From: Sphingobacteriales bacterium
GTDB taxonomy: Bacteria; Bacteroidota; Bacteroidia; Chitinophagales; Chitinophagaceae
Assembly (NCBI GenBank): GCA_947472965.1
Contig: CANJEF010000063.1
Location: 1-6,848 of the forward strand
Length of the DNA: 6,848 bases
Reading direction: 5' to 3'
Shown: in pieces, positions 1 through 6,818 of the stretch
How the letters are laid out: each line of letters opens with the position of its first letter
How positions within the stretch are numbered: position 1 is the stretch's first letter
Notes under the pieces: generated by a model
The model's input: the letters and a program-made list of their open reading frames with translations, nothing else
The model's database searches: none
Told to the model about the DNA's origin: nothing
Translations under genes and position numbers: made by a program

Positions 1-998
1 TCCTCCACCAAGGCATAAATCATTTTTGTATCTCCAGCCCATGCGTAGGCTACAATAGGCCTATCAAGGGATGCAGAAAGAATTTGAGTTTTTCCAGTTT
101 TCAGATCTGACACGCAGAGCTGCGCCTGATCATACATGTTGAAATTATCCTCTAACGTTGTTTGAAGAAACGAAATTTGTGTATCGTCGGCGCTGAACTT
201 GGGACTGCTATTGGTTCCCTTGAAGGTGGTGAGTTGGGTTATTTTTTTATTGTTTTTCAGGTCCAGCAGAAAAATGTCAGTATTGGAATTACGGTCAGGA
301 TCAGCCGTAACATTGCTTACATATACGATTGAATTACCATCATGACTGAATGATGCATCAGTTTCATTGAACTTCCCCCTGGTAAGGGTATCAAGTTTTT
401 TTGAAGACAAATCAAAAGAGTAGAGATGCGATTTTCTGTTGTCGAGGTACCCTTCATAATCCTGCTTGAACTTGTAGCGGTCAATTTCATAAGGCTTTCT
501 GACTTTTGACTTGGCAGTATCCGCAGTACTTGGATCGCCGATCACCATTACCAATCGTTTACCATCGTTGCTCCATGCATAAGATTCAATATCCCCTTTC
601 ACTTCTGTTAGTTGCATTGGCTCACCACCCCTTCTGTCCATCACGAATACCTGGCGGTATTCACTGGCTTTCCCATCACCCTTTGGCATGGTAAGAAAGG
701 AGATATATTTTCCATCGGGACTCCAACTGGCAGCACCTGGATTTTTGGTTTGTTCAGTGAGGCAAATTGTTTCCTTTCCATCGATGCTTACCATATAAAG
801 CCGAGAATAAAAGGCATCCTTAGCTGAATCGGCTTTTGAAAGGTTATAGAGCACCCATTTGCCGTCTGGAGAGATTTTTGGGTTTTGTATTTGTTGCCAC
901 AAATAAACATCAGTCGGTAATATGGACCTGATGGCATTTTGCGATTGTGCCGAAATGAAAACGCAAATTGAAAATAGCAGGGATAAAATATGCTTCAT
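1..998 (-). CDS. S9-family (prolyl oligopeptidase-like) secreted peptidase, N-terminal propeller part, cut by window edge
   Basis: The frame is open from an ATG at 998-996 to position 1 (332 codons), so the 3' end is missing. The product starts MKHILSLLFSICVFISAQSQ, a typical Sec signal peptide with no convincing lipobox, so it is probably periplasmic or exported. The rest is a TolB/WD40-like beta-propeller, with recurring strand motifs at about residues 42 (ISPDGKWVLY), 92 (WSPDGKYISF), 142 (WSNDGKRLVM), 217 (FSHDGNSIVY) and 268 (FSADDTQISF). Residues 172-185 (IDRYKFKQDYEGYL) resemble a segment typical of S9C/acylaminoacyl-peptidase-like bacterial proteins. In that family the propeller gates a C-terminal alpha/beta-hydrolase domain with a Ser-Asp-His triad that cleaves oligopeptides. 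That domain would lie beyond position 1, so catalysis cannot be confirmed here. A non-enzymatic TolB-like propeller protein is the main alternative. The start codon sits inside a perfect hairpin (996-1031). The gene follows the PspC gene on the same strand after 131 bases, but probably has its own control. Confidence 0.85.
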   Translation of the reverse strand, partial: MKHILSLLFSICVFISAQSQNAIRSILPTDVYLWQQIQNPKISPDGKWVLYNLSKADSAKDAFYSRLYMVSIDGKETICLTEQTKNPGAASWSPDGKYISFLTMPKGDGKASEYRQVFVMDRRGGEPMQLTEVKGDIESYAWSNDGKRLVMVIGDPSTADTAKSKVRKPYEIDRYKFKQDYEGYLDNRKSHLYSFDLSSKKLDTLTRGKFNETDASFSHDGNSIVYVSNVTADPDRNSNTDIFLLDLKNNKKITQLTTFKGTNSSPKFSADDTQISFLQTTLEDNFNMYDQAQLCVSDLKTGKTQILSASLDRPIVAYAWAGDTKMIYALVE

Positions 999-1031
999 GA
1001 TTGTTACATTTTTGTAAATGTAACAATCATG
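996..1031 (-). promoter_or_regulatory. Perfect 16-bp inverted repeat (4-nt loop) covering the peptidase start codon
   Basis: Positions 996-1011 and 1016-1031 are exact reverse complements, separated by ttgt at 1012-1015. The repeat contains the peptidase ATG (998-996), so in the mRNA the start codon would be paired in a 16-bp stem. As DNA it has the form TGTTACA-N10-TGTAACA, which would also suit a dimeric repressor. No T-run follows on the minus strand, so a rho-independent terminator for the PspC gene is unlikely. Neither an RNA-level nor a DNA-level role is proven. The remainder of the gap (1032-1129) is AT-rich, with a short palindrome GTTTAATTAAAC at 1096-1107 and no clear promoter. Confidence 0.6.
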
Positions 1032-1129
1032 AATTAAAGTGACAGAAACAAGTCCAACGAAAACACCTGTTTAAGTATTTATAAAAATTGATTCAGTTTA
1101 ATTAAACAATATCTCGTTCCGCTTACAAG

Positions 1130-3289
1130 TTATCTTCCAACCCTAAGAAGGGAAAGCGCAGAAAACAAGATCCTGCCAGCCTGGTAGGTATTGGAGTTTG
1201 TATTAACTGATTCGATATCCTGGTCAATAGATTCCACTTTTCGTTTGCTTATATCAGTATGCTCTTCCAATTCCTTCTCTATTCTCAATTCAAGTGGATC
1301 GCCATCGCCTTTTTGCTTATTTCTCTTTTTCTTTCTTTTGTATGGCTCAACATCTTCTTGTTGGTCTTTGTATTTTTTTTCCAGCCCGCGCTCAGTCATG
1401 ATGTACCAAATACCCGGATACCATAAATAATTATCATCATTATAATCATCCCAATCAATAGTTAATCCATCCTTGTTGGTACGAAGTGAGTAAGACATGA
1501 GGTTATTAACCCTATTGCTGATGAATATTTCTTTTCCAACGGGCACTTCAATTTCCAACCGAACATGCTGATTCCTGAATTTTGTTTTGGTTGTAATCGG
1601 AAATGAAAGTGGTACGCTTAAAATACTATCAGTCTGACTAACAGGGAATGATATTTGCTCAGCAATTTCCTCAGCATCTCTTGAAGAAGCTGCCCTGGAT
1701 CTCTTGATGGTGCTTACATGAAAATTGGAATCAATGCTTTTAGCCAAGCGAACACTGATGTTTCCAATTAAAAGGCTATCGTCTGAGGAAGAAAGTCGAA
1801 TTACACCTTCTGATTCATCATCATTATCATCAAAATCAAAGTTCAAATCCATCGGATAATATTTCCCTTCAGCGTCTTTGAATTCAACACTCATTTTGCC
1901 AGTGCTTGGTTGAGCAATAACAACATCACTGCGAAGTTGTCCGGAGCGCTTGAATTGTTTTGTAATGGATGCAAAAAGCAATACGACGCTCACCCAACCA
2001 AATACCCATAATATTCCAAGCGAATAGGATATATAATGATTGCGCTTTTTACTGCCGGCAATAATTCTAACCAGCCATAATATCAAAGCAATAACAGGAA
2101 CGAGCAAGAAAAAAACCAAGGTACCCCAGGCATAGATCTGTATCCAATTCCCATCAGGCATAAAATCTTTCAATGGCATCACAACAGCGCCTCCTGCAAT
2201 CAAACCAAACGAGGCCATTAACAAAGCAAAGGCGATAATACTAAGGATGAAAAAGAAAAACACCTTGATCAGGGTCAGTATAAAGTGACCAAATCGTGAA
2301 CCTGTATTTTTCAAGACTGGGCCGGCTTCGCCTGTAAATCTTCTTGCAGCTTCGCCCGCTTCATTTTTCATTTCACCAGCGCGCTGTGAAAAATCACTCT
2401 TTAACTTATCAGCATTGGCAGAAAAATTGTTCTTTACCCCCTGCAGTTCGTCCTGCACTTTATTCTTGATAGATTCCAGATCCACTTTTTCTCCTTTCAT
2501 TTCCATCTTTTCAGATGCCGTAACTGCTTTGGGAACAACAGCCCAGAGGATGAGATAGGTGAGAGTTAGTGTTCCAGAAACTGAAACGACTGGTATAAAA
2601 AAGAGGTGTGAAACACTTTTGAAAATGCCTAAAATAACTGGTACAACAAAAACCAATCTTGGAATCCACACAGCGATGTTGAAATACTTTGCAATACCAC
2701 TACATACTCCAGCAATCACACGCTGATCGGCATCCCTGTATAATCTTCTACTGATTTTACTTTCAACAGCTCTTGATGGAAGAACTGCCCAAAGGATAAT
2801 GTAGAGCAAGAGGCCTGTACCGAATGCGCCCAAGGTAAACAAGGCAAATATCACCCTTACGATTGTTGCATCAATGCGCAGATAAGCGCTTAATCCACTA
2901 CACACACCACCCAATATCTTGTCCTGCTCATTTCTGAAAAGGGATCCACGTGGTTCAAATGGATTGGACGTTTTTTCTGATGTTGTATTGGAAGTTGAAG
3001 TTGTTGAACCAAATTCCAATGAATCGCCATCAAACTCTTCAGGCCTGCCTATACTTGCAATAATTGCAGCCACAGCAGCTTCAGTAATCAATGGCTCTGC
3101 TGCATTTTTCATTTTCTCAGAAAATAGCTCAGCGATGCGATTTTCAATATCGTTGATGATCTCTTCCTTGCCTTCTTCATTGGCAAAATAATTTCTCAGA
3201 CTTTCCACGTATTTTTTCAATTCCTCATACGCTTCTTCTTCAATTGGAATAACACGTCCTTGGAAATTTATATTAATTACTTTTTTCAT
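1130..3289 (-). CDS. Tandem PspC-domain membrane protein (putative envelope stress protein)
   Basis: This 719-residue protein has an ATG start at 3289-3287 and a TAA stop at 1132-1130. Residues 1-60 (MKKVININFQGRVIPIEEEA onward, with IENRIAELF near 48-56) match the cytoplasmic N-terminal module common in Bacteroidota PspC proteins. Two PspC domains follow, at about 115-173 (KILGGVCSGLSAYL) and 181-254 (RVIAGVCSGIAKYF), each ending in a membrane segment with ILWAVLP or ILWAVVP. Residues 273-327 form a regular 11-residue amphipathic repeat. More membrane segments lie near 335-368, 385-408 and 421-441. The rest (about 442-719) is soluble and probably extracytoplasmic, with an acidic patch at 486-494 and a lysine-rich stretch at 651-660. 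In proteobacteria PspC senses inner-membrane damage with PspB and PspA. This protein is far longer than PspC of E. coli (about 120 residues), so only the general role transfers. It lies 131 bases downstream of a PadR regulator on the same strand, with no strong promoter visible between, so co-transcription is likely. Confidence 0.88.
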   Translation of the reverse strand: MKKVININFQGRVIPIEEEAYEELKKYVESLRNYFANEEGKEEIINDIENRIAELFSEKMKNAAEPLITEAAVAAIIASIGRPEEFDGDSLEFGSTTSTSNTTSEKTSNPFEPRGSLFRNEQDKILGGVCSGLSAYLRIDATIVRVIFALFTLGAFGTGLLLYIILWAVLPSRAVESKISRRLYRDADQRVIAGVCSGIAKYFNIAVWIPRLVFVVPVILGIFKSVSHLFFIPVVSVSGTLTLTYLILWAVVPKAVTASEKMEMKGEKVDLESIKNKVQDELQGVKNNFSANADKLKSDFSQRAGEMKNEAGEAARRFTGEAGPVLKNTGSRFGHFILTLIKVFFFFILSIIAFALLMASFGLIAGGAVVMPLKDFMPDGNWIQIYAWGTLVFFLLVPVIALILWLVRIIAGSKKRNHYISYSLGILWVFGWVSVVLLFASITKQFKRSGQLRSDVVIAQPSTGKMSVEFKDAEGKYYPMDLNFDFDDNDDESEGVIRLSSSDDSLLIGNISVRLAKSIDSNFHVSTIKRSRAASSRDAEEIAEQISFPVSQTDSILSVPLSFPITTKTKFRNQHVRLEIEVPVGKEIFISNRVNNLMSYSLRTNKDGLTIDWDDYNDDNYLWYPGIWYIMTERGLEKKYKDQQEDVEPYKRKKKRNKQKGDGDPLELRIEKELEEHTDISKRKVESIDQDIESVNTNSNTYQAGRILFSALSLLRVGR

Positions 3290-3420
3290 TTTATGAGATG
3301 TTATGCTTTTAATTATATGTGTTGCGGGTAATTTAGGCTTTTGGAATTTTCTTCATTTCGGCAGAGTTCAAAAAAATCTCAAAAACAACGGATTTTCATT
3401 TTTGGAATGCTGATATCATT

Positions 3421-3834
3421 TTATTCCTGACTCTCCACTTCTCCTGGGTTGAATTCCTCATCCTGCTTCTCTTCCCCATCAACAGTCTTCAACTGCTCCA
3501 TTATCTCTTTTTTGTTGGTAACCCGATCTACCGCCCCAGTCATTTCTTTCCAGGTACTTTCAAGGACTGCATAAAATTCAGCCCCTTTTTCTGTGAGGGT
3601 AAAATATTTTCTGGGAGGACCTCCAGAACTTTCTACCCAACGGTAGGAAAGCAGGTCGGCATTTTTCAACCGGGTAAGCAAGGGGTATAGCGTGCCTTCC
3701 AAAATGGATAAGTTGGCCGACTTCATCTCTTCGATGATGTCACTGGGATAGGCCTCACCCCTTTTGATGATGGACAAAATGCAGAATTCCAGCACCCCTT
3801 TTCGCATCTGGCTTTGCGTATTCTCTATGTTCAT
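3421..3834 (-). CDS. PadR-family winged-helix transcriptional repressor
   Basis: This 137-residue protein starts at ATG 3834-3832; the N-terminus MNIENTQSQMRKGVLEFCIL fits Bacteroidota PadR proteins, which supports this start over the internal Met10. The winged helix spans about residues 10-88. YPSDIIEEM is helix 2, EGTLYPLLTRLKNADLL is the recognition-helix region with the PadR signature, and ESSGGPPRKYFTLTEKG is the beta-wing. A short C-terminal helix (about 89-116), usually used for dimerisation, is followed by an acidic tail ending EEFNPGEVESQE. PadR proteins are dimeric repressors, often autoregulated, that respond to small molecules or membrane-active compounds. No ligand can be read from the sequence. 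Its own upstream region has a perfect inverted repeat (3892-3910) placed to block the promoter. The PspC gene lies directly downstream and is the most likely target. Confidence 0.92.
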   Translation of the reverse strand: MNIENTQSQMRKGVLEFCILSIIKRGEAYPSDIIEEMKSANLSILEGTLYPLLTRLKNADLLSYRWVESSGGPPRKYFTLTEKGAEFYAVLESTWKEMTGAVDRVTNKKEIMEQLKTVDGEEKQDEEFNPGEVESQE

Positions 3835-3870
3835 GGAACGATTTTATCTGTTTACACTCGAATGACAAGA

Positions 3871-3878
3871 CAAAAATA
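3871..3878 (-). promoter_or_regulatory. Putative Bacteroidota -7 promoter element of the PadR gene
   Basis: On the minus strand this reads TATTTTTG, an exact fit to the Bacteroidota primary-sigma -7 consensus TAnnTTTG. It lies 36 bases before the PadR ATG, leaving a short 5' leader. No clear TTG -33 element is seen at the usual distance; that position is instead occupied by the inverted repeat at 3892-3910. No Shine-Dalgarno sequence is visible before the ATG, as is usual in this phylum. Confidence 0.5.
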
Positions 3879-3891
3879 GGGAATTTTACAA

Positions 3892-3910
3892 TACTATGCA
3901 TTACATAGTA
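3892..3910. promoter_or_regulatory. Putative PadR operator (perfect 7-bp inverted repeat)
   Basis: TACTATG (3892-3898), spacer CATTA, CATAGTA (3904-3910): a perfect 7-bp dyad with a 5-bp spacer, suited to a homodimeric winged-helix protein. It begins 13 bases upstream of the -7 element and covers the -33 region, so a bound protein would block RNA polymerase. Its place directly upstream of the PadR gene suggests autorepression. I found no second copy of the TACTATG/CATAGTA dyad before the PspC, ATPase or peptidase genes. Confidence 0.6.
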
Positions 3911-4002
3911 GTATTATTTTTAAAGTACTTGGCAAAAAGCAGTTTATCTCCCCCGGGGTTAATAAGGTAGGGAATGGAAAAAGACAGTTCTCAGCGTTAT
4001 TG

Positions 4003-6498
4003 CTAATTACGGGTAAGACTACGCCTGGCAATTTTCCAGGGTTCAATCCACAAGGTGCCGACCATCGCAACCAAGGCACAACTAACGATTGAACTAACAG
4101 AGATTGTTGTCAACAAAAAGATATCCCGGATAAAAGGAACATAAATTGAAGCGGCGATGAAAAGCAATGTGACAGAAATGATAATTGGTATGAGGTTATT
4201 CTTATAGCGAATGGTTTTGAAAATTGAATGAACAAAAGAGCGGTTTACTAGCGTAAGAAAGATATTGCTGAATAACAGTGTGATGAAAATAACCGTTCGC
4301 ACAGTAGTATCATTAGCTCCTTGTTGGATATAATAGTACCCAATTCCCAAACAGGCCCCGGTAATCATCAGTCCCTGAACAATACTCACCATCAATTGCT
4401 TCAATGAAAGGAACGTAGCTTCTGGCTTTCTTGGAGACCTTTGCATTGTACCCGGCTCCATGGGTTCATTTTCATAAATGATTGAACAGGTTGGTCCCAT
4501 GATAAGCTCAAGAAAAATAACATGCACAGGAGAAAAGATCAATTTCAATTTCCACATCAATAATAATGGAAGTAATACGATAAGAATAATTGGAATGTGA
4601 ATGGAAACAATATATTGAATGGCTTTTTTCAAATTATCATAAATCTTTCTTCCCAGTGCAACAGCATCTGTCATGTGCGAAAGGTCATCATCAGAAAGAA
4701 TAAGGGAAGCTGCACTTTTTGCAACGCCACTTCCGCGTAAGCCCATGGCTATCCCGATATGCGCGGCTTTTAGCGCTGGTCCATCATTTACCCCATCACC
4801 CGTCATCGCCACCACTTCCCCATTTTCCTTAAGTGCATCAACAACCTTCAGTTTCGCTTCAGGAAACATCCTGGCAAAAATATCAACCTGTCGCACCTGT
4901 TCCTGCAACTCTTCTTTGGTAAGATGAATGATTTGATCGCCTGTTAGAATATGATCACGGTGATCAAGTTGTATTTGCCTAGCAATGGCCAGGGCCGTTT
5001 CAACATGATCACCAGTAATCATTTTTACTGATATTCCAGCTTGTTTGAAAGTTTTGATGGTTTCGGTTATTCTCTCTTTCGGGGGATCTTGGAATGCAAT
5101 CAATCCTAGAAATTCAAATGAAAATTCCTCTTGTGTTGCAGGCCAATTTTCATTGGCCCATGTTGCTTTACCAACACCCAATACACGATACCCTTTTCGT
5201 GAATAAGAAGCCGACTCTTCTTCAATCAATTGCATATCAATAATTGAAAGATTGCTTTGTTTGAGGATTCCTTCAACAGCACCCTTCACTGCAATTATAA
5301 CTTCACCGCTATCACTTTTAAAAACATGTGTCATTTTTGGAGGCTTTCCACCAATCGGATATTCATGCACCTGCTTGAATATTTTTCGCATATCAACCAC
5401 AGCAACTTTTTCATACAATGCATGAATGGCCTTTTCCATCGGATCAAATGGATTCGTTTCGCTGCTCCACATAGCGTAAGCTATTAACTCGGGAGGCAAC
5501 AGTTCGTTCTGATCTATTGAAAAGGATTTTTTTGTGGCGAAATCATACACAGATTCGATTTGCATTTTATTTTGCGTGAGCGTGCCTGTTTTATCAACAC
5601 AAATAACCGTTGCGGATCCTAGTGTTTCAACATACTGCGGTTGCTTCACAATGATGTTGTTGCGAAGCAAACGAAATGCACCCAATGCTTGAAAGGTGCT
5701 GAATGCAACAGGAATTTCTTCCGGAAGTATACTCATTGCAAGGGTAAGTCCTTGTAAAAAGGATTGAATAAAATCACCCGACTTAAAATAATTGAAGCCA
5801 ATCACAATTATAAAAGCTGCAGCACCAATCCAAACCATGTTTCTTACAAACGACCTGATTTGAATTTGCAGTGGGGTTTTCGCCACAATAATTTCCTTGA
5901 GTGACACTCCAATTTGTCCGAACATTGTTTTCAGCCCTACTGCATTCACTTCAATGAAAGCACTTCCACTGGTAACCAAGGTTCCTCTGTATACACTGTC
6001 TTTATTATTAGCAGACTTCACAACGTGAAATGATTCTCCGGTGAGGATGGATTCATTGAGAGAAAAATCATTTGCAGAAAAAATTATTCCATCGGCGGCT
6101 ACCACTTCCCCTTCTTCAAGCATCAATAAGTCGCCCACAACAATTTCATCCGTTGGAATTTGGGTAATCTCGCGGTTGCGAAAAACGGTTGCATTGGGAG
6201 CTGATAATTTCTTCAATGCCTGAACAGCATTTTTACTTCGGTATTCTTGAAAAAGGGATATGCCTGCTACAATGAAGATGGAAATCAACATAATAATCCC
6301 TTCCTGATACTGTGCCACTACAAAATAAACGATGCAGGCAGCCATCAATAAAATAAACATCGGCTCAAGCACCACTTCCTTCAGTACCTCCTTCAGCAAT
6401 CGGTCTTCCTTGATTTCAAAAGAATTGTTGCCGTGCATTTCACGACTTTTAATTACTTGCTCTTCCGTTAGCCCCTTTGTATTTATGAGTCTTTGCAT
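4003..6498 (-). CDS. Cation-translocating P-type ATPase, P2-like, ion unknown
   Basis: The product is 831 residues from ATG 6498-6496, or 834 if the in-frame TTG at 6507 is used; ATG is preferred. Residue numbers below count from the TTG. The full P-type set is present: actuator TGES (156-159), M4 PEEIP (262-266), phosphorylation site DKTGTLT (Asp305), nucleotide-domain KGAVE (408-412), MITGD (496-500) and hinge TGDGVNDGPALK (569-580). About ten membrane segments are seen: M1-M2 at 50-86, M3-M4 at 223-272 and M5-M10 from about 628 to 816. There is no N-terminal heavy-metal domain and no CPC motif, so it is not a P1B copper/zinc pump. The layout is that of P2 Ca2+-ATPase-like pumps, hydrolysing ATP to move a cation across the inner membrane. 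However, the M5 and M6 ligand positions of Ca2+ pumps are not kept (SIHIPI and LELIMGPTCS), so the ion should be left open. The TAG stop is at 4005-4003. It lies 168 bases from PadR, which has its own promoter, so it is probably a separate unit. Confidence 0.93.
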   Translation of the reverse strand: MQRLINTKGLTEEQVIKSREMHGNNSFEIKEDRLLKEVLKEVVLEPMFILLMAACIVYFVVAQYQEGIIMLISIFIVAGISLFQEYRSKNAVQALKKLSAPNATVFRNREITQIPTDEIVVGDLLMLEEGEVVAADGIIFSANDFSLNESILTGESFHVVKSANNKDSVYRGTLVTSGSAFIEVNAVGLKTMFGQIGVSLKEIIVAKTPLQIQIRSFVRNMVWIGAAAFIIVIGFNYFKSGDFIQSFLQGLTLAMSILPEEIPVAFSTFQALGAFRLLRNNIIVKQPQYVETLGSATVICVDKTGTLTQNKMQIESVYDFATKKSFSIDQNELLPPELIAYAMWSSETNPFDPMEKAIHALYEKVAVVDMRKIFKQVHEYPIGGKPPKMTHVFKSDSGEVIIAVKGAVEGILKQSNLSIIDMQLIEEESASYSRKGYRVLGVGKATWANENWPATQEEFSFEFLGLIAFQDPPKERITETIKTFKQAGISVKMITGDHVETALAIARQIQLDHRDHILTGDQIIHLTKEELQEQVRQVDIFARMFPEAKLKVVDALKENGEVVAMTGDGVNDGPALKAAHIGIAMGLRGSGVAKSAASLILSDDDLSHMTDAVALGRKIYDNLKKAIQYIVSIHIPIILIVLLPLLLMWKLKLIFSPVHVIFLELIMGPTCSIIYENEPMEPGTMQRSPRKPEATFLSLKQLMVSIVQGLMITGACLGIGYYYIQQGANDTTVRTVIFITLLFSNIFLTLVNRSFVHSIFKTIRYKNNLIPIIISVTLLFIAASIYVPFIRDIFLLTTISVSSIVSCALVAMVGTLWIEPWKIARRSLTRN

Positions 6499-6532
6499 CG
6501 CAGGCAATTTACATTTTAATTTTTTGAGGAAA

Positions 6533-6561
6533 GAGAAGCATTTACAAAGAGATGCCTTCTC
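6533..6561. promoter_or_regulatory. Imperfect dyad in the ATPase upstream region
   Basis: GAGAAGCAT (6533-6541) pairs with ATGCCTTCTC (6552-6561): nine base pairs, one bulged base (6556) and a 10-base centre. It lies 35-63 bases before the ATPase ATG. The centre on the minus strand contains TCTCTTTG, one mismatch from the TAnnTTTG -7 element, so the dyad could be an operator around a promoter or a hairpin in the leader. No -33 element is evident. This is weak evidence from position and symmetry only. Confidence 0.3.
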
Positions 6562-6640
6562 ATAATCTTTTATTGATAAGTCTTGAAATTGGTTAGCGCA
6601 CTTGATTTTTTAAATAGCGTGTTGTGTTATTAAAATACAA

Positions 6641-6734
6641 ACAAAAGATTCCCCTCCAGGACAGGTGTTTCATCCCGACATCTCGCTTCGCTCGATGTTA
6701 GGATGAACCACCTGGACAGGGATGGGAATCTTGT
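6641..6734. repeat. Long imperfect inverted repeat, probably a dispersed intergenic element
   Basis: The left arm (6641-6682) begins ACAAAAGATTCCC and runs through CAGGTG and TTCATCC to ACATC. The right arm (6694-6734), read in reverse complement, gives ACAAGATTCCC, CAGGTG, TTCATCC and ACATC in the same order, with a few mismatches and small indels. The centre (6683-6693) is TCGCTTCGCTC; its complement contains GCGAAGC, a known very stable DNA mini-hairpin. The element is GC-richer than its surroundings and encodes nothing. The same opening motif recurs at 6791. This resembles dispersed intergenic palindromes of Bacteroidota genomes, but copy number cannot be seen here. Confidence 0.65.
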
Positions 6735-6788
6735 AAACCTGATTTAGAATTAATTACTTAACCTGTAAACTTTTTTAGTGTGAGCCAA

Positions 6789-6818
6789 CAAAAAGATTCC
6801 CCTCCTGGCCAGGAGGGG
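6789..6818. repeat. Second repeat copy with a perfect 20-bp palindrome
   Basis: The 15-mer AAAAGATTCCCCTCC at 6791-6805 is identical to 6643-6657 of the neighbouring inverted repeat. Here it runs into a perfect palindrome, CCCCTCCTGG (6799-6808) followed directly by CCAGGAGGGG (6809-6818), with no spacer. The following bases differ from the first element, so this is a related shorter form or a partial copy continuing past the window edge. A transcription terminator is possible, but no T-run follows on either strand. Confidence 0.6.

Noticed and set aside
506..827. Two overlapping plus-strand open frames opposite the peptidase gene
   Set aside because: They lie opposite a well-supported propeller-coding frame, have no recognisable domain and look like antisense shadows.
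1096..1107. GTTTAATTAAAC as a terminator of the PspC gene
   Set aside because: All-AT core, at most a 4-bp stem with a 4-base loop, and no adjoining T-run; too weak to call.
3404..3427. GGAAT/ATTCC stem at the end of the PadR gene as a terminator
   Set aside because: Only five pairs with a long loop and no T-run on the minus strand.
3949..3958. CCCCCGGGG run after the ATPase stop as a terminator
   Set aside because: It is a spacerless palindrome without a loop or a following T-run.
3894..4079. 61-residue minus-strand open frame overlapping the ATPase 3' end
   Set aside because: It overlaps the ATPase in another frame and ends inside the PadR operator; its composition is proline- and leucine-rich with no known motif.
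4673..4927. Plus-strand frame opposite the ATPase hinge region
   Set aside because: It is the antisense shadow of conserved P-type motifs (TGDGVND region); the serine-rich product is an artefact. The other plus-strand frames at 1191, 2919, 5257, 6041 and 6332 are rejected for the same reason.
6499..6507. TTG start three codons upstream of the ATPase ATG
   Set aside because: Possible, but ATG at 6498 is close by and far more usual; there is no ribosome-binding site to favour the TTG.
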